Shown here in pieces: positions 1 to 11,203 of a stretch of DNA of 64,000 nt. The notes under the pieces were generated by a model. It saw nothing but the letters and a program-made list of their open reading frames with translations. It was not told the origin of the DNA and did not search any database. The DNA comes from Paraphysomonas bandaiensis. Taxonomy: Eukaryota; Chrysophyceae. Each line of letters begins with the position of its first letter. Position 1 is the first letter of the stretch. The stretch is taken from NCBI GenBank assembly GCA_965644295.1, contig CBFFRP010000371.1, forward strand, positions 62,001 through 126,000, written 5' to 3'. A program made the position numbers and the translations under genes.

Positions 1-753
1 TAGTGAATTCCTTAGAGCCTAATGTTAAAGAGAGGACAATTGCTTTTCAGAGATATATACAGGCTCTACTTGCACTTCCTGACATAACAGATAATGAAAT
101 CGTCATGGAATTTTTTGACACTAAGTTCAAGGGGTGCTCGGGATTCCGGTAGGGGATTGTGGAGTCAATTTCTGAGTTTATTGTGAACTTAAATAGGAAA
201 TCAATTGGAGCTTCTGGAATATGGAAAGAATGCTACGCACAAATTAGCCTTGGAACTTTTGACTTCATGCACATTTATGTGTGGAAAACTGCATACATTG
301 GTTTGACTAAACGAGGTGAGATATGTTTATTGTCATCAATGATTGGAAGTACGAAACACTCTTATGTAAAATTTAATATTCCAATGGGAAAATGTAGGCG
401 TCTTGTACGTATTCCGCAGTATGTACGACACTCCTGACCAAGCTACTATTCGTATCGACCTGCGCAGTGTGGATGCTAGAGTGGGTGGTGACGTCCTCGG
501 TCGCTGTGTTAATGTGTCTAACGGTGACGCCAAGGTTTTCATTAAGTTTTCCACCATAGATGAGTTCTCTTCATGGCTGAGACAAGTGTCGGACTTCGGC
601 GTTAATGCTGCGGCCCATGCACCGACAGTATCAAGTGCTCGAGAAGCTAATCGACAAGCTGCACCGACAACGTCTGCACCACCACCAAAAGAAATCAAAG
701 CCAAGGGCACAGGAAATACAAACGATGAATTTTCTGCTATGTATGGGATGTAG
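1..753 (+). CDS. PX-PH domain protein, 3' part (5' end outside window)
   Basis: Three exons join cleanly: up to 148, 197-315 and 398-753, with introns 149-196 (48 bp) and 316-397 (82 bp), both GT-AG. Exon 1 encodes the last helix region of a PX (phox homology) domain, with the typical 'FQRYIQALLALP' followed by 'VMEFFD'. Exons 2 and 3 together form a PH-like domain: the strands 'WKECYAQIS', 'KTAYIGLTKRG' and 'VLYVFRSM' run through the second splice junction, and the domain ends with the Trp-containing helix 'STIDEFSSWLRQV'. A Pro/Ala-rich tail follows. PX and PH domains bind phosphoinositides, so a role at endosomal or plasma membrane in trafficking or signalling is likely (family inference). 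The start lies upstream of the window. No catalytic domain is visible in this part. Confidence 0.78.
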
Positions 754-1332
754 TCGCTGCGCAACTATGGCAGTGCAAATTATTAAATGTATTACGGTCA
801 CGATTGATGTGAAATCTGATTGTAGCATGCTATTGTGGTAGAAGGATATGTGTTATTGGTGATTTAGATATAAGGGTAACTACCAGTTCACTTCTAGCTA
901 AATACTTAACAATTATCAATTTCTATCAGAAATACTTTTTACCTAAACTGCTATGTGTTGCAACGTTGCAACTAGGAATTCTTGTCGACTGTCTACAAAG
1001 GCCCAAGGTACCTACACCAAGTATGTAAAAATTTTGATGTTGTTATGAACCGCATGGTGGAAGTTATAGCACTGTTTATTTCTACTGAATACATAGTAAT
1101 AACTACATACTACATATACTTGATGAACACACAGCTCATTAAGCTGTCAAATGCCTATCCAACAAGTGCCATAAGTCCTATATTATTATTCATCTAACAG
1201 CGAAAAATATACGATTGATTACATCATCCTTCCTCTGGAATTTTTAATGTTTACTGTGTTGCTTCCACTGCCTTTACTGCTAAGGGGATCTGAATGCAGT
1301 GCACCAGGTAAGCTATTATCCACAATACATCA
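754..1332. other. Intergenic, no feature seen
   Basis: AT-rich spacer between two genes that converge tail to tail. Short open frames here have no recognisable motif. Confidence 0.5.
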
Positions 1333-2111
1333 CTAATTGTTACCTGCGTCCTCATATAGAACATCGACAGCTTCATTATATTCACTCTGCTGCTCCTTCT
1401 TTTTTCGCTCAATGGCTTTCTGCTGAGCCAAGTATTCTTGCCACTCCGAAAACGAAACCTTACCATTCGAATTCAGATCGAATTCTACAAATTTAGGGAA
1501 GTCCTTTTCAGACAGTTCTGGGAAGGACGAGAGATATTTCTTGACATAGACGTCAAACTGTCAAAATAATATGTGAGTGCACAATATGTACTTTTCAGCG
1601 ATTATGCGATTATAATATACCTCGGCACTGGAAATCATGTCATCATTATCTGTATCGGGGGCCTTGAACTCGTCGTAATCTCTGTCTACAGTATCCTGGT
1701 GCAGCTCCTGAAATCAATATCACACACTACACGCTACAGAAGACTAAACTCATTTACTTTATAAGCCTTTTCTAAGTCATTGTATTGTTCTTTCCATCCA
1801 GTTTCTTGCAGTTTATACAGTTCCGTCTGCAGCTTGATGTACTCCAGCAGATCACTATTCTCAGCTTCCAAAGTTTTGTAGTGTTTAGATGATCTCCTCC
1901 TGCCAAACCAATAGCCTGCTACTCCTCCGCATATACCACCAATAATACATGCAACATTAGACCTAATAGTTTATAAATATGAGGCCTGTCGCACGCCTCT
2001 CATCAACTCTTACCCTATCTTACTATCACGAGATCTCGGACTCCTTGAAAAGTCCTGGCCCACCACCTGACCAATACAGAGAGTAATAAAAAATACAAAG
2101 TATAAATTCAT
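1333..2111 (-). CDS. Membrane-anchored EF-hand calcium-binding protein
   Basis: Four exons on the minus strand: 2111-2014, 1962-1758, 1707-1621 and 1557-1333. The start is the ATG before a signal-peptide-like stretch ('MNLYFVFFITLCIG'). Exon 2 opens with a Gly-rich hydrophobic segment followed by 'FGRRRSSK', probably one membrane anchor with a basic stop-transfer side, and then a coiled-coil-like helix. Exons 3-4 hold two EF-hands, 'DTDNDDMISSAE' and 'DLNSNGKVSFSE', both with the Ca-ligand positions (D/N at 1, 3 and 5, Glu at 12). The C-terminus is Lys/Glu/Gln-rich. The two later introns fall between codons and the first splits a Gly codon; the EF-hand pair reads through the third junction. 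Likely a calcium sensor in the ER or another endomembrane. The last intron-like sequence near the stop could give an alternative C-terminus. Confidence 0.75.
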
Positions 2112-3094
2112 AAGTAAAGAGGGTGGAAAAAGAGGAACCGGCTGTGTTTGGTCACTGCTGTAATGAATGCAAGTCCTTAACACTATAGCTACGTAGTCAT
2201 ATAGAGGAGTGGGCTGGGATGTTAGTATACATATACTACAGACTACAGAGGATATAAAAACTGTACTTTGGTACAAAGTTGTGTCCAAATATTGTTGCTC
2301 TTGACATTTTTGGACTTTTTTTCCTTACATGATCGAAAAATGTGATAAAAAGTGAGGAAAAGTGAGGAATAGTTTAAGAAATATTCACTTTTGGTCAAAA
2401 AGTGAGTAGCAATTTGTTCAATAAAGGCATCCTTTGTATATTTTTGTTCCAAGATGCCTCTAATATTGAGACAACAATTATCTGTATTCTATCCGTAGTT
2501 GTATTGCAGTAATATAGACGATATTTACTTCAATTTATATCCGAAAAATATGAGATGCTGACTGAGATGTGTGAGTGGTATCCATAGTAATAGTCATACA
2601 CCATTTCAATATAGATCTCAGGTAGCGGTTTACATTAAAAGGCTAGCAGGCAAAAAGTTGTTGTTATTTTCAGTTTTTACTATCAAATGTGTTCCAAATG
2701 CTACCCCTGGATAATGAACATTACAGGCGAATAACATGCAGTGCTAATATCTACACTACTTCTCAGTCAATGGGCTATGAGTTGACATCAGATGACGCTG
2801 CATGGGCCATTATCTCTGTTGTGAATGATACAGTATCGTGCAGTTCCAGAACACTCTTTGGATATATGTATATTTGGTGCGATATGGATCCTCATCAGTG
2901 TTGCTATTAGGCTTCTGGAGTAGTCGCTGCAGCTAGTTAAGCAAGATGTCGCATCAGAATGACATCCTTCTCAATACCGCAAATGCTTCATAACAACATA
3001 ACCCCGATAATGTTATAAACTGTGTTATCAGAAGATCTGTGATAATAGTGACTTAGTTTACAAAGTCCTGTATGCTACCATATGTCCTTAATAT
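2112..3094. other. Intergenic, no gene seen
   Basis: AT-rich spacer without convincing coding signal. Around 2340-2410 there are short 'aaaagtgag' repeats and the small inverted pair 'tcacttttggtcaaaaagtga'. Confidence 0.4.
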
Positions 3095-3423
3095 TAGGGC
3101 TAGGAAACAGTATATTGTATACTTTTTGTAAGATAGCATCCCATCGACAGTATTACTGTACGTTTATAGCCGGCCTAACAATAGATATTATATCTATATT
3201 ATATATATCGCAATATGTAATACGTTATAATCATAAATCAGCGATAAAATACATTTTTAATACGAGTTATAAAGATTACATGACGATAACCACAGTGATA
3301 ATCTATGATACTATATACTATACACGAATACTGATTGCAATATATTGTGAGCTAACTTAACAGTAACAATATCGATGGAATTTTTCGTCGGTCGACTAAT
3401 AAATATATTGTTCCCTAGCCCTA
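3095..3423. mobile_element. Non-autonomous hAT-type MITE, about 329 bp
   Basis: The two ends are inverted repeats: the left starts 'TAGGGCTAGGAAACAGTATA', and the right end reads 'TAGGGCTAGGGAACAATATA' on the opposite strand. Flanks are an 8-bp near-duplication, cttaatat at 3087-3094 and cttaacat at 3424-3431 (7/8 identical). The 8-bp target site and the TAGGG terminus are typical of hAT elements (family knowledge). The interior is AT-rich and its open frame has no transposase motif, so this is a MITE mobilised in trans. A related inverted pair lies at 14550-14693. Confidence 0.7.
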
Positions 3424-4277
3424 CTTAACATTACAGACTACACTCTACACTCCTGATATACCATATACGTATCCTATACCGCATTGTCATGGAATGCATA
3501 TAGTTATATTTAACCACGGGCAATAAGTAGGCTATATGCTATATCGTCCCGCTAGGTTGAATTGTAGCGTTTCCTCATGATGTTGAAAACTTAATGTTAG
3601 GTTGCATGGTTGCATAGCTATTAGTAGCTTGCTTTCTGTAATAAGAAATAGGTATTCCCTGATTAACACTAAGGAAAAAAATGAGAATTCATATTGTTTC
3701 AAATGAATAGTATACTGTGTATGCTTAGGAAATAGCAATTACACTATTGTTGAACTCAAACAGTAAACCCCAAAATTTCTATATATAATAGCGACAACAA
3801 ATGTACCTTACCACAAAAGAGTACTGAGGGAAAAGCAACTGTGAGGTGTTGAAATTAGTACATAAGGGTGATGATGAATGAGAATGAGCACTTGTAGTCG
3901 CTCAAAAGGCTTCTTATTGTTTTACATAAAATTTAATATAATATATATATATACCTAATTGAATGAGATGTGAGTAATAATGACATGAGGTACACAATAT
4001 CCTCATAAGCACAATATGGGACCCAAGCCCTGAAAGAGCTGGGTGCTACTGCCCTTAACTACTTATACAGCATCAGATATGGCAGTTAAACTCTCCTGAA
4101 ATAATCTTGAAGTTGTCTCGAAATCCTGGTTATGACTGTACATTGCTTGCATTGACGACATTGTCATCTTCTACAGCAGACGAAGGATGGAATACAACTT
4201 GGTTTGATAATCAGCTTTGTATAGTAGGCTCATGTTGTGGTTCATCTATAATTGTGTACTATAAGAAAATCACATAC
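3424..4277. other. Spacer with part of a dispersed repeat
   Basis: No gene is supported. The stretch 3786-3882 resembles 63758-63862 and is listed separately. Confidence 0.4.
3786..3882 (+). repeat. Dispersed repeat, copy 1
   Basis: The block 'tagcgacaacaa' followed by 'ttgaaatt(a/c)gtacataag' and 'gtgatgatga' recurs in the same order at 63758-63862. In addition, 3626-3663 (agcttgc ... ggtattccctgat) resembles the reverse complement of 63480-63516. No coding capacity; probably fragments of an unidentified repeat family. Confidence 0.45.
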
Positions 4278-4285
4278 ATACATAT
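4278..4285. repeat. 8-bp target-site duplication, left (atacatat)
   Basis: Identical to 6164-6171 on the other side of the transposon. An 8-bp duplication is the signature of hAT insertion. Confidence 0.85.
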
Positions 4286-4317
4286 TAGGGCCTGGTAACC
4301 ATTAATGGTCCATTAAT
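4286..4317 (+). repeat. Left terminal inverted repeat of hAT element
   Basis: Pairs with 6132-6163; only the outermost base and one internal base differ. Confidence 0.85.
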
Positions 4318-4421
4318 ACCTACTAACTTAAAGTAGGTAGCACCACTCATATGATAGATAGTGTTGTGCTCCCTTAATTACTAATTTTCAGTTAAATGTA
4401 GCAGACTACAAATAATTTAAA

Positions 4422-5680
4422 CTACATCTCGCTCTCTACTGGCACATCATGATCTTCTTGCAGGGCTTCATGGAGGGTATAAACATCCCACAATATGTAA
4501 TTATTGGCTCGTAGGAATAGCAACGATTCTAGACGATATGGATTCATGTTTCTACGCTCAGGTGTCATATCAACTTTGCACAACTAAAGAGCCTCTCAAA
4601 AACGTTAGATTGTGCTTCAATATGAAGCAAGCAGCGGTAGTTGGACTCATAGGTACCAGCTCTCTTGGTGACCTCTCGGCGCTGTCCAGAACACGCTGTG
4701 CAAAATCAGTTCCTTCACTCTCGTCCTCGTTATTTCTGTCGGGTACACCAACCTCCATGGATAAATCATGTTGCAAATGTCTAACAGCTCTTCTCTCATT
4801 GCCTATCAACTCTCTTTTATCGTCCCCTTTAATTTTAACCGCTGCCTTCTCAAAATTTGCACTGGCAACAATGCTTGCATTCGGGTAAAGGTATGGATGT
4901 AGCTCTGGAAATTCATGTAGCAGCATATCAAATAACTGGCGGGCTTGGTACAAATTGGTTCCATATCCATCTCTTTTTAAGAAGGCCAGTGTAACTTTTC
5001 ATGTTGCGTCAAATACTGTTTCAGATCTCGAAATTTAGCTGGAGTAAGATTCTTATCTTCCAGGGTGCTCGGAAGTTACATTCACCAAGAAAAGGATGCA
5101 GTTTTACGAATTTAACCAGCATGTTGTATGTTGAATCCCACCGAGTTACATTTCTTATCGTCTTCTGCGCAAGCAAACTTGCATTCTTCAACGTCCTTAT
5201 AGATACTTCATCAATGAATCGATTCTTTCAATTGGTAGTAAGGGAATTGCCAAATTCAGTCGATGTGAGTAGCAATCAACCATTGGTTCTCCACCAGTTC
5301 AGCCAGTTTGCGATTTACTGAGCAGTAATCACACACAAGACAATCGACATATTGGCAAGAGTTTTATTGAATAAAAGCGCTGTTGATTTTAATGACATAG
5401 CTATCCGTTCCAGTCACCGAAATATGTTCCTTGCAGCAGGAGATACTTTATTTCTTAAAAAAGACAATAAACCGCCCCCGTAAAGTCTTTCACTTCCCGA
5501 AATTTTCTCGGGTTCCTCTCGCCAAGAAAAATCCGCATATTTGGTGCCCTTCTTGGTTACATGATTAACACAACTCGATTTATATCTGCACGACGAACAA
5601 ATATGATACGGAGGATTCTCTGAATCCACTCTGAAGAAGACTCTGTAAATTATACTGCCATCAATTTTTTCGGCCATCAT
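4422..5680 (-). pseudogene. hAT transposase pseudogene
   Basis: The first frame, from ATG at 5680 to 5414, carries a BED-like zinc finger with 'HICSSCRYKSSCVNHV' (C-x2-C then Cys/His). Further on, in another frame near 5110-5170, stands the hAT hallmark 'NVTRWDSTYNMLVKF'. The frame 4953-4570 contains 'PNASIVASANFEKAAVKIKG'. The dimerisation domain (hATC) is split: 'FERLFSCAKLI' in one frame and 'MTPERRNMNPYRLESLLFLR' in the next, ending at a stop at 4422-4424. Stops and frame changes make it non-functional as read. It lies wholly inside the terminal repeats. Confidence 0.82.
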
Positions 5681-6131
5681 TGTTGTTGCTTAGTATATAT
5701 ACTGTATAGTATAAATACAGAGTATAATATTACTCTGCTTAGTTGTGTGTTGTAGCTTCTTTTAACTTTGGGGAAAAATAGTATTTTTATGAATGTTGTC
5801 TATAGGTAAAATATTATGATTATTTTAGAGTTTTTGGGTGTATGAGTACGTCGCTACAGATATTTCTCGCTCAGGAAACTATTCTCTAAATCTACAGAGC
5901 ATTGAAAAGGTAGTGATCAAAGTTGCCTGTAGAGTTGCATGAACATTGTTGTCTAATATTGTTTAGAATTTCTTCGGAGTGTAGAGGAGATACTATATTT
6001 TATAATATTACCTTTAAAACACTCAGTTCTATATATATATAGCAGTACAGGTGGTCATTAATGGTAGGCCGGTTACCGGCAATTACAATGGCATTAATTA
6101 AAATTGTAACGGCAATTATAATAGCATTATC

Positions 6132-6163
6132 ATTAATGGCCCATTAATGGTTACCAGGCCCTG
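6132..6163 (-). repeat. Right terminal inverted repeat of hAT element
   Basis: Inverse of 4286-4317. A nearby subterminal inverted block at 6060-6130 repeats 'cattaatgg', 'ccggttaccgg' and 'ggcaatta'. Confidence 0.85.
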
Positions 6164-6171
6164 ATACATAT
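6164..6171. repeat. 8-bp target-site duplication, right (atacatat)
   Basis: Exact copy of 4278-4285. Confidence 0.85.
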
Positions 6172-7021
6172 GACAGTCAATATCATAATTAAGGTAGAAG
6201 TGAAACTTTTTTTGAAACAAAATGGCGATAATCGTATGCACTACTCGCTACTTGTCTACTGCTATGGCTGTCGACTGTCGACAATGCACAATACACAGTA
6301 TTATTGTCGACAATACACAATACACAGTATTATTGAGACAGTGAAAATTGTTTAAGAGAAATTACAGTTAATCAAAACTAGATAGATTATATTATTATAA
6401 TTGTATACACAATTATGTGTGTTGTCATGTAACACATCATGTCAACAAGAACACGATAAATTATTTCGTTCATGTCAACCACTACTCAACTTCCGTACCT
6501 TGAACCGTCATGATATAATACTTCAGTTTCACAGTTATAGCTATATATATAGCATCTTTGACTATTGACTACGTATTACTGTTTTCCACATTGTATTTAA
6601 CGTATTCTACAGTACTATCTTAGAGGACCATACGTATTCCAACATTATCTAACGGAATAGGATCGAGAGGGAGGGTAAAGAATATGATGTTAGGGCTTTC
6701 GGTCTATTATCGTTAGTGAACAAAATAGTAGTCATCATAATTTAAATAAATAGAGTGCGATGTGATTACTGAGCTTCTTCTTGAAAAGGATGGTTATATT
6801 AATTTCTCAATGGTACATCGTATTGCAACTCTTTATACTGACCAATTCATATACAAAAATTATTGCCACAGAAGCACAATAAGAACATGATACAATGCAA
6901 GTTCTAATAAACACATTGCGACTCTCTTGGTGGGACAGAAAATACCAACACGTAATATTACGTGAGTGTCGAAGCGAGATTACGAAAAAAATTCGTAAGA
7001 TAGACAGTTCAAAAAGGAAAT
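6172..7021. other. Intergenic, no gene seen
   Basis: AT-rich. A direct repeat 'ttgtcgacaatacacaatacacagtattattg' type unit occurs around 6277-6335. Nothing else stands out. Confidence 0.4.
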
Positions 7022-7591
7022 TCAAGCCTCCGCGTCATCATCATCTTGTGAATCCAATGCCATCTTTGCGATCAAACTTAAATCTTCCGCCACTACTTGA
7101 GCTGCTACATCACTGATATCAGAATTGAAGAAGCTACCTCCTCTGCGGTGGCTCTTGTAATCTGGGTGTCGAGGATTAAAGTCGTCATATTCATCAAAAG
7201 AGCTGGACTCCAAATGCTTTTCAATCACAAACACTTCTTCGCTTTCCTGCGATGCACTGTCACAGAAGCAGCCTGCTACAAAACTCCCACTCTGATCCAG
7301 TCGAGACTCAGTGTCAGTAACGCCGACAACAAGTCTATATAGTACAATTCGCAGTCCGGATAGAGTGAGATGCTTGAGATCCAAAAACTGAGGGTCTAAT
7401 TTAGAAGCAATTGGATCATTTGTAATTAGATATTGAGCGACGTCTCTGGTTAACGCAAGATTAGAAAATTGTTTCGATGCAGCAGATAGAGCGAGAACAT
7501 CTTTCAAAGTACAATACTGTAGAATATGAGATGACCAATGCAAGGAATACTGTGAATCAGGTTCAGTTGTATGTATAATGAAAGGGACCAT
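7022..7591 (-). CDS. F-box-like protein, 189 aa
   Basis: Single open frame. Residues about 15-55 ('SSHILQYCTLKDVLALSAAS' then 'KQFSNLALTRDVAQYLIT') look like an F-box: a helix starting with the Leu-Tyr-Cys-Thr segment, the 'DVLALSAASKQFSNLA' core and a final helix. F-box proteins recruit substrates to SCF ubiquitin ligases (family knowledge). The rest has no recognisable repeat domain; the C-terminus is acidic with Ser/Glu clusters and ends DSQDDDDAEA. The substrate is unknown. The F-box match is by eye and short, so a plain hypothetical protein is the alternative. Confidence 0.55.
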   Translation of the reverse strand: MVPFIIHTTEPDSQYSLHWSSHILQYCTLKDVLALSAASKQFSNLALTRDVAQYLITNDPIASKLDPQFLDLKHLTLSGLRIVLYRLVVGVTDTESRLDQSGSFVAGCFCDSASQESEEVFVIEKHLESSSFDEYDDFNPRHPDYKSHRRGGSFFNSDISDVAAQVVAEDLSLIAKMALDSQDDDDAEA

Positions 7592-8307
7592 AGTATATAA
7601 GACTGTTTGTCGGTTAATATCAATAGAATGAAACCAATAATTTAAATCACTTCTCGCAATATCAGTGTATAGAAAATAAATACAGAGGGGCGGGGGAAAT
7701 TGTTATGCTGACATGCGAGAAAATAGCTCTGTTGTATGATTGAATTACTTAATATTCCTTCCAATTGTTAGTAATTCAGTGAGATATGAATAATTCTATT
7801 CATGTTTTGGCATAAAAATTTCCAATATATAAAATCTCTGTATGAGATCTACTGTACTGCTGTACATACATATGGATATACTGCTGTATGTGGACTCTGC
7901 TCTATGTGTATTCGTAGAGTATATAGTTTCGTATGTCATAAAAAATCAATGGAGATGTGAGAGATTATGGGTTTTGATGGGATGAAATGACATACTCTGT
8001 CGGACAAAAACCCACGAAAAAAACACATAATAGTTTTTCTGATGGTGGCCTGCTGATGATGATGATATATGATCAACTGTCGTAGTGTGTTATTTTATAC
8101 ACTATTTTGTGGTTGTTTTAAAACTTGTGCTTTTATACAATATTTTCCTACAGTCCAACAAAAAATAGGATTTTCAATACACACTTTGGGTTAGTCTCAT
8201 TAAAAACCAGTACAGTTCGCCGCTCATACTTAACATGGCCGGCCAGTATGATGGTCCAATAGATTAACCATTCGAAAGATACATACATAGCATGGGTCCA
8301 TATTAAC
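7592..8307. other. Divergent intergenic region
   Basis: Lies between the F-box gene (-) and the SGNH-like gene (+), so it should hold both promoters. I see AT-rich sequence and a (gat)n-like run near 8056-8068, but no motif I can name. Confidence 0.4.
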
Positions 8308-9897
8308 ATGAATATTACAAAGCTTATTATTTGCTTATGCAGTCTTCTCATATCTGTCAGCTGTAACAGGCCCATACAAAGATCCAGAGAACAATTGACC
8401 GACTTAAGCTGCATCCCTCATAACGCCATTGCATCCGTTAATTATACATACAGAAATAAAGTGTATGTGAAGGCGGGACAGACAGGGGTATCTGTGACGG
8501 AAGATATGATGATAAAGGCGTTCATCAACCACTCTCCCGGCTATGAGGAGTTTCCTCCCAGTTATATCTCATTGTTCGAAAAGTTTAAATGCTGTAAACA
8601 CATAAACATTATGCTATTGGGGGGATCATTTGCTGCAGGTGTGAAATGCGGGCAGCGCCCAAAAACGCAGTGTCGGTGGTTGGTACGATTTGTGCGCTGG
8701 TTAGAAAAGGCCTTCCCTTGCTCAACTTACACAGTAATAGATAAGGCAGAGGGCAGTACGACGTCAGTATTCGGCCTTCATTTGGTGTCAGAGCACCGTG
8801 GTCCAATCGATTTAATGCTGGTGGACTACTCCATGAATGACTGGGATATATTAAATAATGGTTTTCGCGATAGCAATAGTTTTTACTCTATGATAGAATC
8901 TCTAGTCCGTAAGTCTACGAAGATTGGCAGCCCTGCAATTTTGTTTTTGTCTGAGTACATGCCGTCCAACATTTCGGAGGTATCTTATCTTCCTGTTTGC
9001 GACTATTACCAGATACCACTACTTTCTTATCGTGCTGCCACAATCAGTTACATAGAAGAAAGTAAACGTACTAACAGTGTGAGTGCGTTGCCGCCCTTAT
9101 ATCCGTCAGATTTTACTGATGTTCACCCTCCCTGGCCAGTCCACCAAGGCTTAACTGACATCATAACACACTACTTTGTTCATTTGTCAGAATTATATGT
9201 GAAATTGCAGCCGTTGGATGCATCCTCCTCGTCACTCCCTGCCCCGAAGTTTACCCTCGTGGATACAAATGTGCCCAATATTCCCGGAGGAACGTGTGAG
9301 AATCCTCTACTAATTATGAGCTCCATGTCGTCGGATCATACCACTCTACCTTTTGAACCGTACTTGAACATGCAGAAAGGCCCTGAACACTGCAGAGATT
9401 ATTATCGCGGATGGGAGTACACTCGGGATCTACCTACTAAACCAATGGGATGGATCGCTCAGTCAGAGAATAGGAATTCACCAATTGCCACAATAGCATT
9501 CCCTGTAAATTTGTACCACGGAGATGTGAGCATTACTTATTTGTCTACCTATCAAAATGCTGGAATAATCGAAATATTTTTGTCGATGATTGGTGTTGTG
9601 TCCAATGGTGGTATGTTACTTCCTCGGCATGATGAAGGAAATTCTTCTACTATTTATTGTTGTAACCATTCGAAACATTACGAAGCACCGGCTGTAAAAA
9701 AAAGCCAATACAGCAATTCTGCATGGTTAGATACTTTCAGTAATATATCTCGTGTTTCGGATATTAGAACTTTTACAGTTAACTTTGCGTACAGAGGTAA
9801 CTTTTTGGTTAATCTTCGACACCATGCACTCGATCCAGAATTGAAAGCTGCTAGGCGCGGTGACAAAGTTAAGATCCTTGGTATACGGTCATGTTAG
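8308..9897 (+). CDS. Secreted SGNH-hydrolase-like protein, 529 aa
   Basis: One long exon. The N-terminus 'MNITKLIICLCSLLISVSC' is a signal peptide or anchor. An SGNH/GDSL-type fold is suggested by 'INIMLLGGSFAAG' (block I, Ser about 107), 'LMLVDYSMNDWD' (block III, Asn about 177) and 'FTDVHPPWPVHQ' (block V, Asp about 271 and His about 273). Cys pairs and N-glycosylation sites fit a secretory protein. About 250 further residues follow the SGNH-like part, rich in beta-prone segments, without a family I recognise. In this superfamily the usual reaction is ester hydrolysis or O-acyl transfer on lipids or sugars; the substrate cannot be told. The block spacing is plausible, but the match is by eye. 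Confidence 0.62.
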   Translation: MNITKLIICLCSLLISVSCNRPIQRSREQLTDLSCIPHNAIASVNYTYRNKVYVKAGQTGVSVTEDMMIKAFINHSPGYEEFPPSYISLFEKFKCCKHINIMLLGGSFAAGVKCGQRPKTQCRWLVRFVRWLEKAFPCSTYTVIDKAEGSTTSVFGLHLVSEHRGPIDLMLVDYSMNDWDILNNGFRDSNSFYSMIESLVRKSTKIGSPAILFLSEYMPSNISEVSYLPVCDYYQIPLLSYRAATISYIEESKRTNSVSALPPLYPSDFTDVHPPWPVHQGLTDIITHYFVHLSELYVKLQPLDASSSSLPAPKFTLVDTNVPNIPGGTCENPLLIMSSMSSDHTTLPFEPYLNMQKGPEHCRDYYRGWEYTRDLPTKPMGWIAQSENRNSPIATIAFPVNLYHGDVSITYLSTYQNAGIIEIFLSMIGVVSNGGMLLPRHDEGNSSTIYCCNHSKHYEAPAVKKSQYSNSAWLDTFSNISRVSDIRTFTVNFAYRGNFLVNLRHHALDPELKAARRGDKVKILGIRSC

Positions 9898-11203
9898 TCA
9901 AAGGGGCTACGTTTACTAAGTGTTGGAATTTGGAGGCGCAGTTGTGGTAACCGTATAGATGATGTAGCTCCAATGACCCATACGAGTATTCTCACATCTA
10001 CTTCTTTCTAATCGCTGATATTACCCGCATATTGAATGACATGTTCAACTCTAGTTACTAGCACGAAAATTCCTTTTAGATTTTTAATTATTGCTAATCA
10101 ATAGCCTTTCTTTTTCTTATATTGTTATTATTAATATCTACTGTAGAGCAATTCATTACAAGAAGTACTTGTCCTTTTCAATAGTTTAATAATAGAGTAT
10201 ATTGAAAACATTTTTAATCTGTGAAACTCCTATACTTCTAATTCAGCGCTTGTACTTTTTTTTATTCTCTAGCATGATAGTCAAGCGATACAACAACACC
10301 ATTCCTGGAACCAACAACGTTGTGTTTACACCACTGCACACAACAGTCTACCCAAATGATCTCCGTCAATCGGTAATGCAAGTTTTCAATCGATGAATGA
10401 GCCCCATCGAGTATGAGCTCTGTACGCCAATTGCATAGAACGCTATTTCCACGATATCTGCAACAAAGCTTTTCTGAGTGTACTTTTCAGCTCAGATGGT
10501 GGTATACCATATGTCTGACAACGAGGTGTAAATACGTACAATCCAAATGCATCAATACTCTTCAGCAAAACACATTGCAACGATCATATATGTATCACGT
10601 AGCATATATTTTAATCCATGGTAAAGGAGAGTTGCTCTTGGTAAGGTAAGTGTTCTTAATGCATTCGAGAAGCAAAAGAGTTTGCATCAAATAAAGTAAT
10701 TTGTACAAACTAGAGCGCAATAGTGTTGTCAGTTAAGTGCCTAACATGGTCATCTCTATCAGTCAAATGATCCGTATATGCTATGTATACCGGTATACAC
10801 CCTGTATATCTCATACAGCGATTTCCATTCGATTTTTTAGTATATACAGTGCACGGAGTATATACTTGAGCATATACTTCCTACCACACAAGTCCAGAAA
10901 AATGAATTCTGTTTTTTTGTATGGGAGTGTGTGTAGGAGGGGGTTGAAGTGGAGATATTCTGGTGTGCAGAATTCAGCGTTTATGTACGTGATTCAGCGT
11001 TAATGTACGTCCCTCTTAACGACCATATCGAGCGTATGGCTGCGTAAAAGTACTTATATATATATATATTCTTGTAGAGGACTCTTATTACTACTATGTG
11101 CCTTACTGACAATATCTACCGTGTGTAATCAGGTCAGTATTCCCAGTGAATAAGCGAACGTCATGAAATAACAAATATGTTCCAGTGGCCGCCATAAGGC
11201 GCG
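9898..11203. other. Intergenic, no gene supported
   Basis: Several short frames (for example 10202-10396, 10413-10649 and 10737-11003) lack motifs, and their composition is like the spacer around them. Contains (ta)n near 11055-11070. Confidence 0.4.

Larger units (their letters stand above)
4286..6163 (-). mobile_element. hAT-superfamily DNA transposon, 1878 bp, decayed
   Basis: Terminal inverted repeats of 32 bp (4286-4317 and 6132-6163) match at 30 of 32 positions; the ends read TAGGGCCTGG and CAGGGCCTGG. Both sides carry the exact 8-bp duplication atacatat (4278-4285, 6164-6171). The minus strand holds a broken hAT transposase with a BED-type zinc finger, a central motif and a C-terminal dimerisation domain. 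Subterminal regions repeat 'attaatgg' on both strands, perhaps transposase-binding sites. The intact target duplication suggests fairly recent movement, whereas the transposase is already broken; a related autonomous copy elsewhere may have moved it. Confidence 0.88.

Noticed and set aside
3082-3360. ORF of 92 codons inside the MITE
   Set aside because: Ile/Tyr-rich AT-driven frame lying across the inverted-repeat element; no transposase motif.
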